The notes: generated from the sequence alone by a model not told the origin. A stretch of DNA of 64,000 nucleotides from an uncultured Sphingobium sp. (GCA_946885845.1 CAMPHJ010000002.1:1-64000); one strand, 5' to 3'; counted from the stretch's first letter, positions 1 through 10,453 are shown. Made by a program: numbers and translations.

Positions 1-126
1 TCGAACGGGCAAGGGAGGAGCACGCATGACAATGACGGTCGGCTTCATAGGCCTGACACCAGAAAAGGCCGAAAACCGACCTCAGTGGCAAAGTATTTCG
101 TTTAATATCAGGCACTTGCACTGAAA

Positions 127-152
127 TGGCGGAGCGGGAGGGATTCGAACTC
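127..152 (-). other. 3' fragment of a tRNA-Ser gene, probable att scar
   Basis: Read on the minus strand this gives a T-loop TTCGAAT, the 3' half of a T-stem, a seven-base acceptor strand, discriminator G and an encoded CCA. Discriminator G73 is the serine-tRNA identity base. No anticodon, variable or D arm can be found upstream (153 onward), so this is a fragment and not a functional tRNA. Tyrosine recombinases commonly integrate at tRNA 3' ends and leave such a copy at the distal end of the island. The intact tRNA copy is not in this window. Confidence 0.7.
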
Positions 153-475
153 AGGCGATAACCGGCTGATTTACAGCAAACATCAGCGCCCGGTTTTTGT
201 TCGATACCTCGGAATGTACCTCGAGCACCTCTGAAAATTTTCTCGCCTGAAAACCGTAACTTGTCGGCTCAGTTCGACTGCGTGCACGGTATTCGAACCC
301 ACGATACAAAGCAAGTTGTCGGCGGCCGCTGAACGACCGGCTTTGGACTTTCCTGCCGTTCGCAGTTTGGGTGCAAAGTCTCCGGTCACGCGGCACTGTG
401 CCTGCCATCGGATTGCCGTGGGCCATGCGACACCAAACCGCGCCGCTGCCGCTGGGCAGCACATCCCGTTATCAA
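153..475. other. gene-free junction next to the tRNA scar
   Basis: No convincing coding sequence on either strand. The short open frames have no recognisable family and no good ribosome-binding site. A second T-loop-like stretch (TTCGAAT read on the minus strand near 290) does not form a paired T-arm. The sequence looks like degenerate intergenic DNA at an island boundary. Confidence 0.4.
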
Positions 476-778
476 TCAGTTGCGCTTCTTCACGAACTCG
501 GCCCTGAGCACCAGGCCCTTGATCCCTTCGTATCGACAGTCGATCTCCTGCGGATCGCCGGTGAGCCTGATCGATTTAATCAATGTGCCCCGCTTCAGCG
601 TCTGCCCCGCTCCCTTGACGGCAAGATCCTTTACGAGTGTGACCTGATCGCCGTCAGACAAGAGGTTGCCTACCGCGTCGCGCACTTCCACGCCTGAGCC
701 CTGTTCAGCGTCTCGCAATTGCCCGGCGGGAACCCAGTCTCCGGTCTCCTCGTCGAACACATAGTCTTCGTCACTCAT
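476..778 (-). CDS. yjdM: YjdM/PhnA-family protein
   Basis: About 100 residues. An acidic N-terminus (MSDEDYVFDEETG) precedes the PhnA/YjdM core: VRDAVGNLL, SDGDQVTLVKDLAVKG, LKRGTLIKSIRL, DPQEIDCRYEGIKGL and a Lys-rich end. That order is diagnostic of the small beta-barrel family once linked to alkylphosphonate use; its biochemical role is unsettled. The zinc-ribbon head of longer members is absent. Two adjacent ATGs occur. The second (778) has AGGAG at a better distance and matches the usual MSDED start, so it is preferred. Last gene of a minus-strand series, with 26 bases separating it from the DUF1275 gene. Confidence 0.8.
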   Translation of the reverse strand: MSDEDYVFDEETGDWVPAGQLRDAEQGSGVEVRDAVGNLLSDGDQVTLVKDLAVKGAGQTLKRGTLIKSIRLTGDPQEIDCRYEGIKGLVLRAEFVKKRN

Positions 779-807
779 CATACACTCCTTCTATCATTGG
801 ACCGGCT

Positions 808-1506
808 TCATCGGGCGCGCAGATTTCTCTCGATCGACCAGACATAGACCGCGAGAAGACCCGTGCCGAGCGATGCGATCGCTAGAGCCCACTGGCCCAA
901 GCCTAGCCATGCCGCCGTTCCCAAGACTCCGCCAACGACGAAGCAGAGCCAGAACAACGAATGGTCGCTAATCAAGCTGGATTTCTCGCAATCCCAGTGC
1001 GAGCCCAATGCGTCGCCCAAACGGATCATCTGCGCGGAGGGGAACATGCCCTCTTGAAGATGCTGCGGATCGCGCTCCAGTACGCAATGAAGCCCCCCTG
1101 CGGCTGCGGCCAACAGGACCAGGGCGGGATAGATATCATCCGCTTCAAAAAACAGGAACGCGATGAGGGTGGCAGTCGCAACTCCCGACAAAATGGCGGT
1201 TCGGCGCCAGTGCGCAAGTCCGTGGGCGCAGAGCGTGGTGAGGACGACGCCAACAAGAAAACTCAACAACGCCGTTCCAACAAGTTGGAAGGACTGCATG
1301 CCAGCCAACTCAACACCCAGGATGGTGGTATTCGCTATTGGAGAAGCGAGATATATGTTGCCGAACGCCAGGAACCCTGCTGCGTCGATGAACCCGACCA
1401 GAGCAGCCAGGCCGCGCGCCAACGGGACAAGCGAACGCTCGGCGCGCGCGATCTCCAAGGTGCCCGGCCTCCGTCGAGGCCGCCGAACGCGGTCAATGCG
1501 TGGCAT
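808..1506 (-). CDS. DUF1275 (YoaK-type) membrane protein
   Basis: About 230 residues with six hydrophobic segments, starting with LARGLAALVGFIDAAGFLAFGNIY and followed by an NTTILGVELA stretch. The pattern of a membrane entry with GFIDA and GNTT-like motifs is characteristic of DUF1275 inner-membrane proteins, whose substrate is unknown. The N-terminus is Arg-rich. The ATG at 1506 lies inside the 3' end of the thiolase gene (14 bases overlap), suggesting translational coupling; a TTG at 1536 would extend it by ten residues. Function beyond an integral membrane role cannot be assigned. Confidence 0.65.
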   Translation of the reverse strand: MPRIDRVRRPRRRPGTLEIARAERSLVPLARGLAALVGFIDAAGFLAFGNIYLASPIANTTILGVELAGMQSFQLVGTALLSFLVGVVLTTLCAHGLAHWRRTAILSGVATATLIAFLFFEADDIYPALVLLAAAAGGLHCVLERDPQHLQEGMFPSAQMIRLGDALGSHWDCEKSSLISDHSLFWLCFVVGGVLGTAAWLGLGQWALAIASLGTGLLAVYVWSIERNLRAR

Positions 1507-2704
1507 GTTCTGCTTCAGCCTGCGGCAGTCGCTCAATCACGAGCGCTATACCCTGTCCGCCGCCGATGCACATCGTTACGAGGCCATACCGACCACCAAT
1601 GCGCTCAAGTTCATACAATGCCTTGATGGTGATGATAGCGCCAGTTGCGCCGACGGGATGGCCGAGACCGATACCGCTGCCGTTCGGGTTCACCTTCGCC
1701 GGATCGAATCCAAGAAGCTTGGCAACGGCGCAGGCTTGGGCGGCAAAGGCTTCGTTCGCCTCGATCACATCCATGTCTTCGAGACGCAATCCGCAGCGAT
1801 CGAGCGCGATCGGCACGGCTTCGACCGGGCCTAGCCCCATGACTTCGGGCGCCACGCCGGCGTGACCCCAGCCAATAACCTTGGCGCGTGGCGTGAGCCC
1901 GTGACGCGCTGCCGCGTCAGCCGACGCGAGCACCAGTGCGCCGGCACCATCATTTATCCCGCTCGCGTTCCCGGCGGTGACCGTGCCGTTCTTCTCGCGA
2001 AAAATCGGCTTCAAACCGGTCAATGCGACCTCGGAAAGCTCGGCTCGCACATGCTCATCCATCTTGAAGTGAACCGTGCCGCCCTTGGCGCGTACTTCGA
2101 CCGGCACGATCTGCGCCTCAAACCGGCCCTCCGCCTGGGCGGCAGCGGCGCGTCGGTGACTCTCGGCCGCGAGCTCATCCTGCATCTGACGCGTGATCGA
2201 ATAGCGATCGGCCACGTTCTCGGCGGTGACCCCCATGTGCCCCGCGCCGAAGGGATCGTTCAGCGTGGCGTTCATGGCGTCGATCATGACCTCGTCGCCC
2301 ATGCGCCGGCCCCAACGCATCGCTTTGACGACGTGCGGCGACTGACTCATGCTCTCCACGCCTCCGGCCACCGCAAATTCGCATTCACCCAACATGATCA
2401 TCTGCGCTGCGGAGACGATCGCCTGCACGCTCGAGCCGCACAGCCGGTTGAGCGTCAACGCCGGCGTGCGGTCGGGGATACCCGCCGCAATCGCAGCAAT
2501 TCGCGAGACATAGGCATCGCGCGGTTCGCTCTGGATCACCTGGCCGAGAACCACATGACCGATCTGCCCCGGATTGAGCCCAGCGCGCTTGATCGCTTCG
2601 GAGATAACGATCTGGCCCAGCTCCCACGGCGCAACATCTTTGAGGCTTCCGCCGAAGTCGCCAATCGCGGTCCGCGCTCCGGCCAGAATTACTACGTCCT
2701 GCAA
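1493..2704 (-). CDS. thiolase, acetyl-CoA acetyltransferase type
   Basis: A 403-residue type II thiolase, which condenses two acetyl-CoA to acetoacetyl-CoA or runs in reverse. All catalytic elements are present: nucleophile Cys89 in NRLCGSSVQA, His348 in GLGHPVGATGA and Cys379 in CIGGGQG, plus NEAFAAQ. Length is normal for the family. The start is TTG at 2704, supported by a GGGAGGA ribosome site and by the conserved opening QDVVILAGARTAIG. Likely roles are polyhydroxyalkanoate supply or fatty/keto-acid breakdown; the sequence does not separate AtoB/PhaA from FadA/PcaF. It sits downstream of the SulP gene with a 59-base gap. Confidence 0.9.
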   Translation of the reverse strand: MQDVVILAGARTAIGDFGGSLKDVAPWELGQIVISEAIKRAGLNPGQIGHVVLGQVIQSEPRDAYVSRIAAIAAGIPDRTPALTLNRLCGSSVQAIVSAAQMIMLGECEFAVAGGVESMSQSPHVVKAMRWGRRMGDEVMIDAMNATLNDPFGAGHMGVTAENVADRYSITRQMQDELAAESHRRAAAAQAEGRFEAQIVPVEVRAKGGTVHFKMDEHVRAELSEVALTGLKPIFREKNGTVTAGNASGINDGAGALVLASADAAARHGLTPRAKVIGWGHAGVAPEVMGLGPVEAVPIALDRCGLRLEDMDVIEANEAFAAQACAVAKLLGFDPAKVNPNGSGIGLGHPVGATGAIITIKALYELERIGGRYGLVTMCIGGGQGIALVIERLPQAEAEHATH

Positions 2705-2763
2705 AGGAGTTCCTCCCTGTTAGTGGTTCAAAAAGCAGCATGGCGGATCGCGTAAGGCACGGA

Positions 2764-4455
2764 CTAAACCGCTGGCGCGCTGCGCCCTTGCCCATATTTG
2801 TCATTGAGAAGGTCGATCGCCATCGTCTGCGCGCTGGCATAGTCCGCCGCGTAAAGAACCTTGCCGGACGCACTACCGAGATGAACCCGTTCGAGCATGG
2901 ACCGCGGCTGCGGTTGCACGCCCGAAAGGATGACTTTCGAGCCCGAAACACGGGCCTGTTCGACAAATTCCTCGAGCGCTTGGACCCCGCTGGCATCCAG
3001 CAGAGGCACAAGTCGCATACGCAGGATGATGCCCTTCGGCGTCGCACCGACGCGCCGCAACGTATCGAGCAGTTTGCCCGCCACGCCAAAGAAGAAAGGG
3101 CCATTTATGCGGAAGACTTCGATACCGGCGGGCAAAGTATCGCGCTGGTGCATGTCTTCAGAGTCGAGGTCCGGATCCATCTTGCCGCTTGTGTCGACCT
3201 CCACGGCTTCAGCCATTCGGGCCATGAACAGGAGCGAGGCCACCGTGACGCCTACGCCGATCGCGACCGTGAGATCGACGATGACGGTGAGGCCGAAGGT
3301 CAGCAGGAGAACAGCGCGGTCGCCGTTCGGCATACGCAAAAGCGCAAGGAAGCGCTTATACTCGCTCATGCCCCAAGCCACCATGAAGAGGATGGCCGCC
3401 AAGGCCGCCATCGGCACAAAGGCCATCAGATCGGTCGCGAAGAGGATGAAGAGAAGCAGGAAGACGGCATGCATGATCCCCGATACTGGCGTCTTCGCGC
3501 CAGATCGGATGTTGGTAGCCGTCCGCGCGATCGCGCCTGTCGCTGGCAATCCGCCGAACATGGCAGAGCCAAGATTGGCGACGCCTTGCCCAATCAGTTC
3601 CTGGTTCGAGCGGTGGCGCGTTCCCGCCATTCCGTCGGCGACAACCGCTGACAACAAGGCTTCGATGCCTGCTAGAAAAGCGATGGTGAATGCCGACGGG
3701 AGAACGGCGCTGATCTTTGCCAGCGAGATTTCCGGGAGCGAGGGCATTGGCAGCCCCGCCGGAATGTCCGGAAATCGCGAACCGATCGTATCGACGGGGA
3801 GCTTGAGTACGGCGACCGCAACGGCGCTAACGACGACCGCGATGAGGAAGCCCGGCAACCTGGGCGACACCCTCCGCAGCGCGATGATGATCGCGAGCGA
3901 TCCGACCCCTACTGCCACGGTCGCCATGCTGACGGTCGACATGGCGCCAAAATAAACCTGCCACTTCGGAATGAAGTCCGCCGGCACCTTATCGACCACG
4001 AGACCGAGAAAGTCCTTCACCTGGCTCGACGCGATGATGACCGCGATCCCGGCGGTGAAGCCCGTCACGACAGGGTGCGGAATATATTTGATCATCTGGC
4101 CCAGGCGGAAGGCCCCGGCGAGGATCAAAATCACCCCGGCAAGCAGCGTGGCGATCAGCAATCCGTCATAGCCATGCTTGGCGATCACGTTGAATATCAC
4201 GACAACGAAAGCGCCGGTCGGACCGCCCACCTGCACGCGCGATCCGCCAAGGGCGGAGATCAAAAAGCCGGCGATGACCGCCGTGACCAGACCTTTGTCG
4301 GGCGAGGCGCCGCTGGCTATTCCCAGCGCCATGGCCAGGGGCAGGGCGACGATGGCGACGGTCAGACCGGCAATCGCGTCGGCTCTGAACAAACGGGCCG
4401 AATAACCCTCGCCCAGGACGGTGACGAGCTTTGGCCGGAACAGGGCGGTTTTCAC
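2764..4455 (-). CDS. SulP-family anion (sulfate) permease with STAS domain
   Basis: 563 residues. The N-terminal two thirds hold about ten to twelve membrane segments with SulP signatures (DAIAGLTVAIVALPLAMALG, GGSRVQVGGPTGAFVV, GLPATGAIARTATNIRSGA). The cytoplasmic C-terminus is a STAS domain (IEVFRINGPFFFG, LRMRLVPLLDASGVQALEEF). SulP proteins move sulfate, bicarbonate or other anions across the inner membrane; specificity cannot be read here. The start overlaps the stop of the XRE regulator gene by four bases (ATGA), so the two are translationally coupled and the regulator probably controls this transporter. Confidence 0.88.
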   Translation of the reverse strand: MKTALFRPKLVTVLGEGYSARLFRADAIAGLTVAIVALPLAMALGIASGASPDKGLVTAVIAGFLISALGGSRVQVGGPTGAFVVVIFNVIAKHGYDGLLIATLLAGVILILAGAFRLGQMIKYIPHPVVTGFTAGIAVIIASSQVKDFLGLVVDKVPADFIPKWQVYFGAMSTVSMATVAVGVGSLAIIIALRRVSPRLPGFLIAVVVSAVAVAVLKLPVDTIGSRFPDIPAGLPMPSLPEISLAKISAVLPSAFTIAFLAGIEALLSAVVADGMAGTRHRSNQELIGQGVANLGSAMFGGLPATGAIARTATNIRSGAKTPVSGIMHAVFLLLFILFATDLMAFVPMAALAAILFMVAWGMSEYKRFLALLRMPNGDRAVLLLTFGLTVIVDLTVAIGVGVTVASLLFMARMAEAVEVDTSGKMDPDLDSEDMHQRDTLPAGIEVFRINGPFFFGVAGKLLDTLRRVGATPKGIILRMRLVPLLDASGVQALEEFVEQARVSGSKVILSGVQPQPRSMLERVHLGSASGKVLYAADYASAQTMAIDLLNDKYGQGRSAPAV

Positions 4456-4772
4456 TGCCCTTCCACTTGTCCCGCCGTCTTGTCATAGAGCAGCGACGAG
4501 CTTTGCCCGGACCGGGCGCCATTGACGGTCTCGCGCAAGCGAACCCCGCGACCCATGCCTGTAGTCGGTGCATGTTCGCCGATGAGTTCGATACCGGCGC
4601 GTTCCAAAGCGGTTATCACCTTGACCAGCGTATCGACGACACCGCGCACCTGGCCGTCGGACGATTCCATCCGCTGGATGGTCGGCAGCGATAGCCCGGC
4701 CAGTTCCGCCAACTGACGCTGATCGAGACCTAGAAGGGCGCGAGCGGCCCGCATCTGCTGTGATGTGATCAT
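4452..4772 (-). CDS. XRE-family helix-turn-helix regulator
   Basis: 106 residues from the chosen start MITSQQMRAARALLGLDQ. A Cro/C1-type helix-turn-helix spans about residues 4-60 (RQLAELAGLSLPTIQRMES), followed by a VITALERAGIELIGE segment typical of short XRE regulators. An upstream ATG would add nine residues, but AGGGG sits correctly for 4772, and the longer form would place the palindrome at 4782-4798 inside the gene. It is the first gene of a two-gene unit with the SulP permease, with a four-base overlap. Autoregulation through the palindrome is likely (inference). Confidence 0.8.
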   Translation of the reverse strand: MITSQQMRAARALLGLDQRQLAELAGLSLPTIQRMESSDGQVRGVVDTLVKVITALERAGIELIGEHAPTTGMGRGVRLRETVNGARSGQSSSLLYDKTAGQVEGQ

Positions 4773-4781
4773 TGTGACCCC

Positions 4782-4798
4782 TGATGTATAGTACATCA
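4782..4798. promoter_or_regulatory. perfect palindrome, candidate operator of the XRE regulator
   Basis: TGATGTA-TAG-TACATCA is a perfect 7-bp inverted repeat with a 3-base centre, ending ten bases before the XRE start codon. Position and symmetry are those of an autoregulatory operator for a dimeric helix-turn-helix protein. Binding is inferred. Confidence 0.55.
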
Positions 4799-4857
4799 AA
4801 ATCCAGTATTAACAACTTAGCTGATGGTTGTATATATGGATTATGCCACGCCATAAG

Positions 4858-5994
4858 TTATCTTGCGCCGAACGCCCCGCGCTTCCGATCGCGCTCGGGA
4901 GAAGTGCATGATGGAGGACAAGAGACGCAGCCGACGGCTGCGCGGTCAGGCGGGAATGAACTACATTGTGTTCGCGTTCGAGGACAGGCGCCCACATCTT
5001 GATCAAGATGAACTGCTTGAGGCCGCGAAATCACTAGAGATAACCCAAGCGCCAGCACCAGAGACAGGATGGCAGGCAACCCCTCCGGCACCGCCGCAAC
5101 GGCCAGCGAGACGCCGAGCAACAGCACCGCGACGATATCGTCGGCCGTCCTGACATCCGAGACGGCAAGCACGGTCGCGATGACAATGAGCGCGATGATG
5201 ACCACGGCTATGGTCAGCATCCGGCCGATCCGCGCGACTTCCCTTTGCAGTGGAGTGGGCGCTTCTTCAGTCGCGTCGAGCATGGTTGCGATCGCGCCCA
5301 CCTCGGTCGACATGCCGGTGGCGGTGACGATCGCCCGGCCGCTGCCCTGGACGATGGCCGTGCCCTTGAACACCATCGAGGTCCGCTCGGCCAGCGGGGC
5401 GGGCCCGGGGAGCGGGGCCGCGTCCTTGAGCACGGGCTCGCTTTCGCCCGTCAGCGAAGCCTCTTGAACGCGCAAGGTGGCTGCCGCGAGCAAGCGGGCA
5501 TCAGCGCCGACGGCGTCCCCTTCCTCGAGCAGAAGGACGTCGCCGGGCGTCAGTTCGGAGCTCGGGATGCGGCTGCGCCGGCCGTCGCGAAGCACCGACG
5601 AGGTCGCCGCGGTCATCCGGGCCAGGGAGGCCACGGCGTTCGCGGCCTTGCTCTCCTGCGCAAAGCCGAGCGCCGCGTTTAGGACGATGATGATCGCGAT
5701 CACCAGCGCGTCGATGGGCAAGCCCTCGCGCCCCTCGGCGATCCAGGCCGCCAGGGCGACAACCACCGCGCCGATGAGCAGATAGATAAGCGGATCGTGA
5801 AACTGCGCCAGCAGCCGGCGCCAGGCGGACAATGGCGGCGCCGCGCGCAGTTCGTTGGGCCCCCGCTCTGCAAGCCGCCGGGCGGCTTCTTCGAACGCGA
5901 GCCCGCGCGAAGGGTCTACGCCCAGTCCAACGGCGACCGCGGCGGCATCCTGGACGGCGACCTGATCGGACGCGAATCTGCGATCATCATGCAT
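4858..5994 (-). pseudogene. N-terminal fragment of a P2-type cation-transporting ATPase
   Basis: The first ~325 residues match the N-terminus of Ca2+/H+-type P-type ATPases: cation ATPase N domain, membrane pair M1-M2, actuator domain with LTGESEPV, then M3-M4 with AVPEGLPAILSLVLALG. Homology stops at about 5020. The remaining ~55 residues are out-of-family, Cys/Arg-rich and end at a chance stop. The phosphorylation site DKTGT, the nucleotide-binding domain and the last six membrane helices (roughly 550 residues) are missing, so it cannot pump. The 5' part is undamaged, so the truncation looks recent. It lies 37 bases downstream of the CoA-transferase gene, in the same direction. Confidence 0.85.
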
Positions 5995-6031
5995 TCTGCG
6001 CTCGACAGATGATCGTCACTGCGCCTCCCAC

Positions 6032-8088
<2,057 letters not shown>

Positions 8089-8414
8089 GTCAATGGGCCT
8101 CCCAGCGGTCACGATGATCGCGTGTTGCAAAGGGCGATCGCTCGCTCAGCGGTCGCAGGACTTTGGCCGGCGACCTGATGTTTCGAGCAAGTTCGGCATC
8201 AATCACGGGCATCTTTCACTTCCCAAGCGCCGCCCCACTCCAGCGGCGGGCACGCACGAGAGCATGCCGACCGTCATTCGCCTATCGGCAGAATGTTCCT
8301 TGTAGCGGCGAGGTTTCCCCTCGACGGCCCCAATCGGGCCGATGCAAGCCCCTCTTCGGCCGGGCGGTTTCATGAGAGACCGCAGGAGGGTGGAGTTCGA
8401 GATGCTCCAGCAGA
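8089..8414. other. intergenic, no gene recognised
   Basis: About 326 bases between the acetyltransferase start and the cytochrome c stop. It presumably carries the promoter for the minus-strand GNAT/CoA-transferase operon. No TTGAT-N4-ATCAA FNR-type box was found. Confidence 0.4.
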
Positions 8415-8798
8415 TCACTGTATCGCCGGCCTATAAGCCGGGTCCTTTAGCGTCAGCATATAGGCTGCAAGCTCATCGATCTTTTCAGGATCGATGGCGA
8501 AATTCATCATCGCAGGAAAATCGTGGGAGTTGCGCAACCACGGCTTCAGGGTCTCGGCACTAAGGCCTTGTTGATTGATTACGGCCTCGAATGGCGGCGC
8601 TTGCGGATTGGGAGAGCCGCCCGACTCGACCGCGTGGCATGCGGCGCAATGCCTTTGAGCGAAGCCCAGGCCACGCTCTACCAGTCTTTGATCGTTCGCT
8701 TCGGCGCTCAAGGTCGGCGTTGCGGGTCCCCGAGTTACAGCGAAAGCACATGTCGCAAGGCTTGCCAGCATTAGAATGAAAGCGGTGCGGATTGTCAT
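8415..8798 (-). CDS. exported class I cytochrome c
   Basis: 127 residues. The N-terminus is a signal peptide (MTIRTAFILMLASLATCAFA). One haem-binding motif CAACH occurs near residue 55, and the distal Met ligand is probably in DFPAMMNFAID. The C-terminal ELAAYMLTLKDP helix is typical of short cytochromes c. The frame stays open far upstream on the minus strand, but that part runs through the pckA remnant in the wrong frame, so the ATG before the signal peptide is the start. Likely a periplasmic electron shuttle. Confidence 0.82.
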   Translation of the reverse strand: MTIRTAFILMLASLATCAFAVTRGPATPTLSAEANDQRLVERGLGFAQRHCAACHAVESGGSPNPQAPPFEAVINQQGLSAETLKPWLRNSHDFPAMMNFAIDPEKIDELAAYMLTLKDPAYRPAIQ

Positions 8799-8983
8799 GG
8801 CCGCATTGTCACGACTGGTGTCCGGTTCGTCAAACGCGGTCCTTTCCTGGCGCTCACCCGGCGCCCGCCAGCGGTTTTGGCAGGGCAGGTTTGCGGCTAC
8901 ACGATGCCATGCCGATGCACCGGCGCCGCGCCGTAACGCGTCAGTGCTCTCGGCGGCCGATCTCAGGCGTTCCCGCTTGAAGG

Positions 8984-9290
8984 TTCTTCGGAACCGGGCC
9001 CATGTTATCACGCGAGGCATTGGGAATGAAGTGGATCGGGTAAGCGCTGCGGCTGTTCTCCGCGAGCGACGGGTCGTCGAGGTCAAGCGCGCGGCTGCCG
9101 GTGCATGACCACGTTCTCGAGAATTGTACCAAAGCGCCGGGCCGTTGCATAGATCTCGGGTTCCGCTTCGGCGGACAAGCGGATCATCTTGGCGTAGCAT
9201 CCGCCCTCGAAGTTGAAGATCGCCGTGTCCGACCAACCGCGCTAGTCATCGCCGATCAGCGTGCACGATGCGTCGGCCGAAAGTGTCGTT
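8984..9290 (-). pseudogene. pckA: internal fragment of phosphoenolpyruvate carboxykinase (ATP)
   Basis: About 100 residues of PckA are readable on the minus strand in two frames: KTTLSADASCTLIGDD (the end of the P-loop region), a stop, then [19 protein letters not shown] and [19 protein letters not shown], then after a frameshift near 9098 [18 protein letters not shown] and [17 protein letters not shown]. The intact enzyme has about 530 residues. Both ends are missing and there is an in-frame stop at 9241-9243 plus one frameshift, so this is a dead internal piece. It abuts a metB-like remnant on the other strand. Confidence 0.8.
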
Positions 9291-9594
9291 TTCCATCCAG
9301 GCCATGCCATGCCGCATCCCAACAGCACGGCTTCGGCGCCATGCTCAGCTTTGGGCTGGAGGGTGGCGTGGAGGCGGAGCGTCGCTTCATCGGCTCGATC
9401 GGCACCTTCACGCTCGCAGAATCGCTGGGAGGCGTCGGAAGCCTGATCGCGCACCCGGCGACGATGACGCATGCCGACTGGGCGTTGAAGCGCGGCAAGT
9501 GGCCGGCATCAGCGATGCTGTGCTACGGCTTTCAATTGGCCTTGAACATTTGGACGATCTGATCGCTGGTCTGGAGAAGGGGTTCGGCGCATGA
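9291..9594 (+). pseudogene. C-terminal remnant of a Cys/Met-metabolism PLP enzyme (metB/cystathionine lyase type)
   Basis: The plus strand reads HGFGAMLSFGLEGGVEAERR and GTFTLAESLGGVGSLIAHPATMTHA, then a frameshift near 9470, then GISDAVLRLSIGLEHLDDLI and AGLEKGFGA before a stop at 9594. This is the C-terminal third of a cystathionine gamma-synthase/beta- or gamma-lyase. The PLP lysine region is gone and a second frameshift lies near 9320. It begins where the pckA fragment ends, so the two scraps were joined by a rearrangement. Confidence 0.75.
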
Positions 9595-9675
9595 AAGATG
9601 GGCCGGATTCGATCCCGCTCTGCCGCTTTGAGGAGCTGGTTTCGCCGAGAAAACTGGCAAAGGGCGGCGCGCGCC

Positions 9676-9903
9676 TTAGCGGCGGTTGCGTCGCCGAAGC
9701 AGTTCCCCGCTGCCAATAACCTCAAAGGTGGTGGGGTCGATATACCGGACAGGCTCTCCGGTGGAGAGAGCCAGGCGCTGCGCACCTGGGTAACGGCGTC
9801 GGCCGGCTTTCGTTTCGACTTGATCGAAGTATTGAAACTCCAAAACGGTGATCGGCGAGCCATCTTCTCCCTCACAACGATAGCGCGCACATTCCTCCTC
9901 CAT
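9676..9903 (-). CDS. conserved small protein of unknown function
   Basis: 75 residues beginning MEEECARYRCEGEDGSPITV, with an ordered beta-rich composition (YIDPTTFEVIGSGELL) and a basic tail. I know of no named family. It starts 11 bases after the nsrR stop on the same strand, so it probably shares the nsrR transcript. The content looks like a small beta-sheet domain; no catalytic motif is seen. Confidence 0.55.
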   Translation of the reverse strand: MEEECARYRCEGEDGSPITVLEFQYFDQVETKAGRRRYPGAQRLALSTGEPVRYIDPTTFEVIGSGELLRRRNRR

Positions 9904-9914
9904 CGGCAGAGCCT

Positions 9915-10340
9915 CTATGCCGCTTCGGGTGCAAAGAGACTGAGCATATCGACCCGCCTCGCCAACAGGTCGTCGAGCGTGTAGCTGTCGAGCACGGCCA
10001 TGAATGCGGCAAGCGCCTCGCGAAGAACGCCCGTCGCTCCGCACGCCGGCGCGATGATGCAGCTTCCGCAATCGACCAGATCGAACCCATCCTCCGTGTG
10101 CCGCACGACGGATCCGATGATAATCTCACCCGGCGGTCGCGCGAGCCGAATTCCGCCAAGACGTCCCCGAGCGCTCGCTACAAAGCCTGCTTTTCCGAGG
10201 TCGTGAACCACCTTCATCAAATGGTTTTGCGAGATCGCATAGGCACCCGCCATCTCGGAAATCGAGCATAGCCGATCAGGCCGCGCTCCAAGGTAAAGCA
10301 GCACCCTGAGGGCATAGTCGGTGTAGCGCGTGAGCTTCAT
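9915..10340 (-). CDS. nsrR: NsrR, Rrf2-family nitric-oxide-sensing repressor
   Basis: 141 residues. The winged helix (MKLTRYTDYALRVLLYLGA, ISEMAGAYAISQNHLMKVV) is followed by the Fe-S loop DCGSCIIAPACGATGVL with Cys91, Cys94 and Cys100. NsrR proteins hold a [2Fe-2S] or [4Fe-4S] cluster through three cysteines at this place; NO destroys the cluster and releases DNA. It is divergent from the globin/hmp genes, with an NsrR-type site between them. The context of two NO-consuming globins supports NsrR over IscR or RirA. Confidence 0.88.
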   Translation of the reverse strand: MKLTRYTDYALRVLLYLGARPDRLCSISEMAGAYAISQNHLMKVVHDLGKAGFVASARGRLGGIRLARPPGEIIIGSVVRHTEDGFDLVDCGSCIIAPACGATGVLREALAAFMAVLDSYTLDDLLARRVDMLSLFAPEAA

Positions 10341-10383
10341 GTCGCTTCCCGGTCACAGCGCCCAATCGACGCTGCACTAATAT

Positions 10384-10400
10384 ATGCATTTTTGTTGCAT
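10384..10400. promoter_or_regulatory. NsrR-type binding site
   Basis: ATGCA-TTTTTGT-TGCAT is an inverted repeat with the 7-base centre expected from the NsrR consensus (ATGCATTT-n-AAATGCAT). It lies between divergent nsrR and the truncated-haemoglobin gene, 43 bases from the nsrR start and 53 from the globin start. A weaker second pair, ATACATG around 10416-10437, may be a second half-site set or promoter elements. Repression in the absence of NO is inferred. Confidence 0.65.
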
Positions 10401-10453
10401 GTTTCAAACCCGGTGATACATGTAGCGTAGATACATGATTTCGGAGTCGGTCA

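Noticed and set aside
26..124. Short plus-strand frame with a GGGAGGAG site before ATG
   Set aside because: Only 32 codons, no family, and it lies at the window edge next to the tRNA scar.
283..303. Second tRNA-like T-loop (TTCGAAT on the minus strand)
   Set aside because: The flanking bases do not pair into a T-stem and there is no acceptor or CCA.
961..1834. Long plus-strand frames opposite DUF1275 and thiolase
   Set aside because: They are antisense to clearly conserved genes and have Arg/Ser-rich shadow composition.
2740..4171. Long plus-strand frames opposite the SulP gene
   Set aside because: Antisense shadows of a conserved membrane protein; no family traits.
4863..5153. Plus-strand frame opposite the broken end of the P-type ATPase
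   Set aside because: Possibly part of inserted DNA, but too short and without recognisable motifs; half of it is a shadow of the ATPase.
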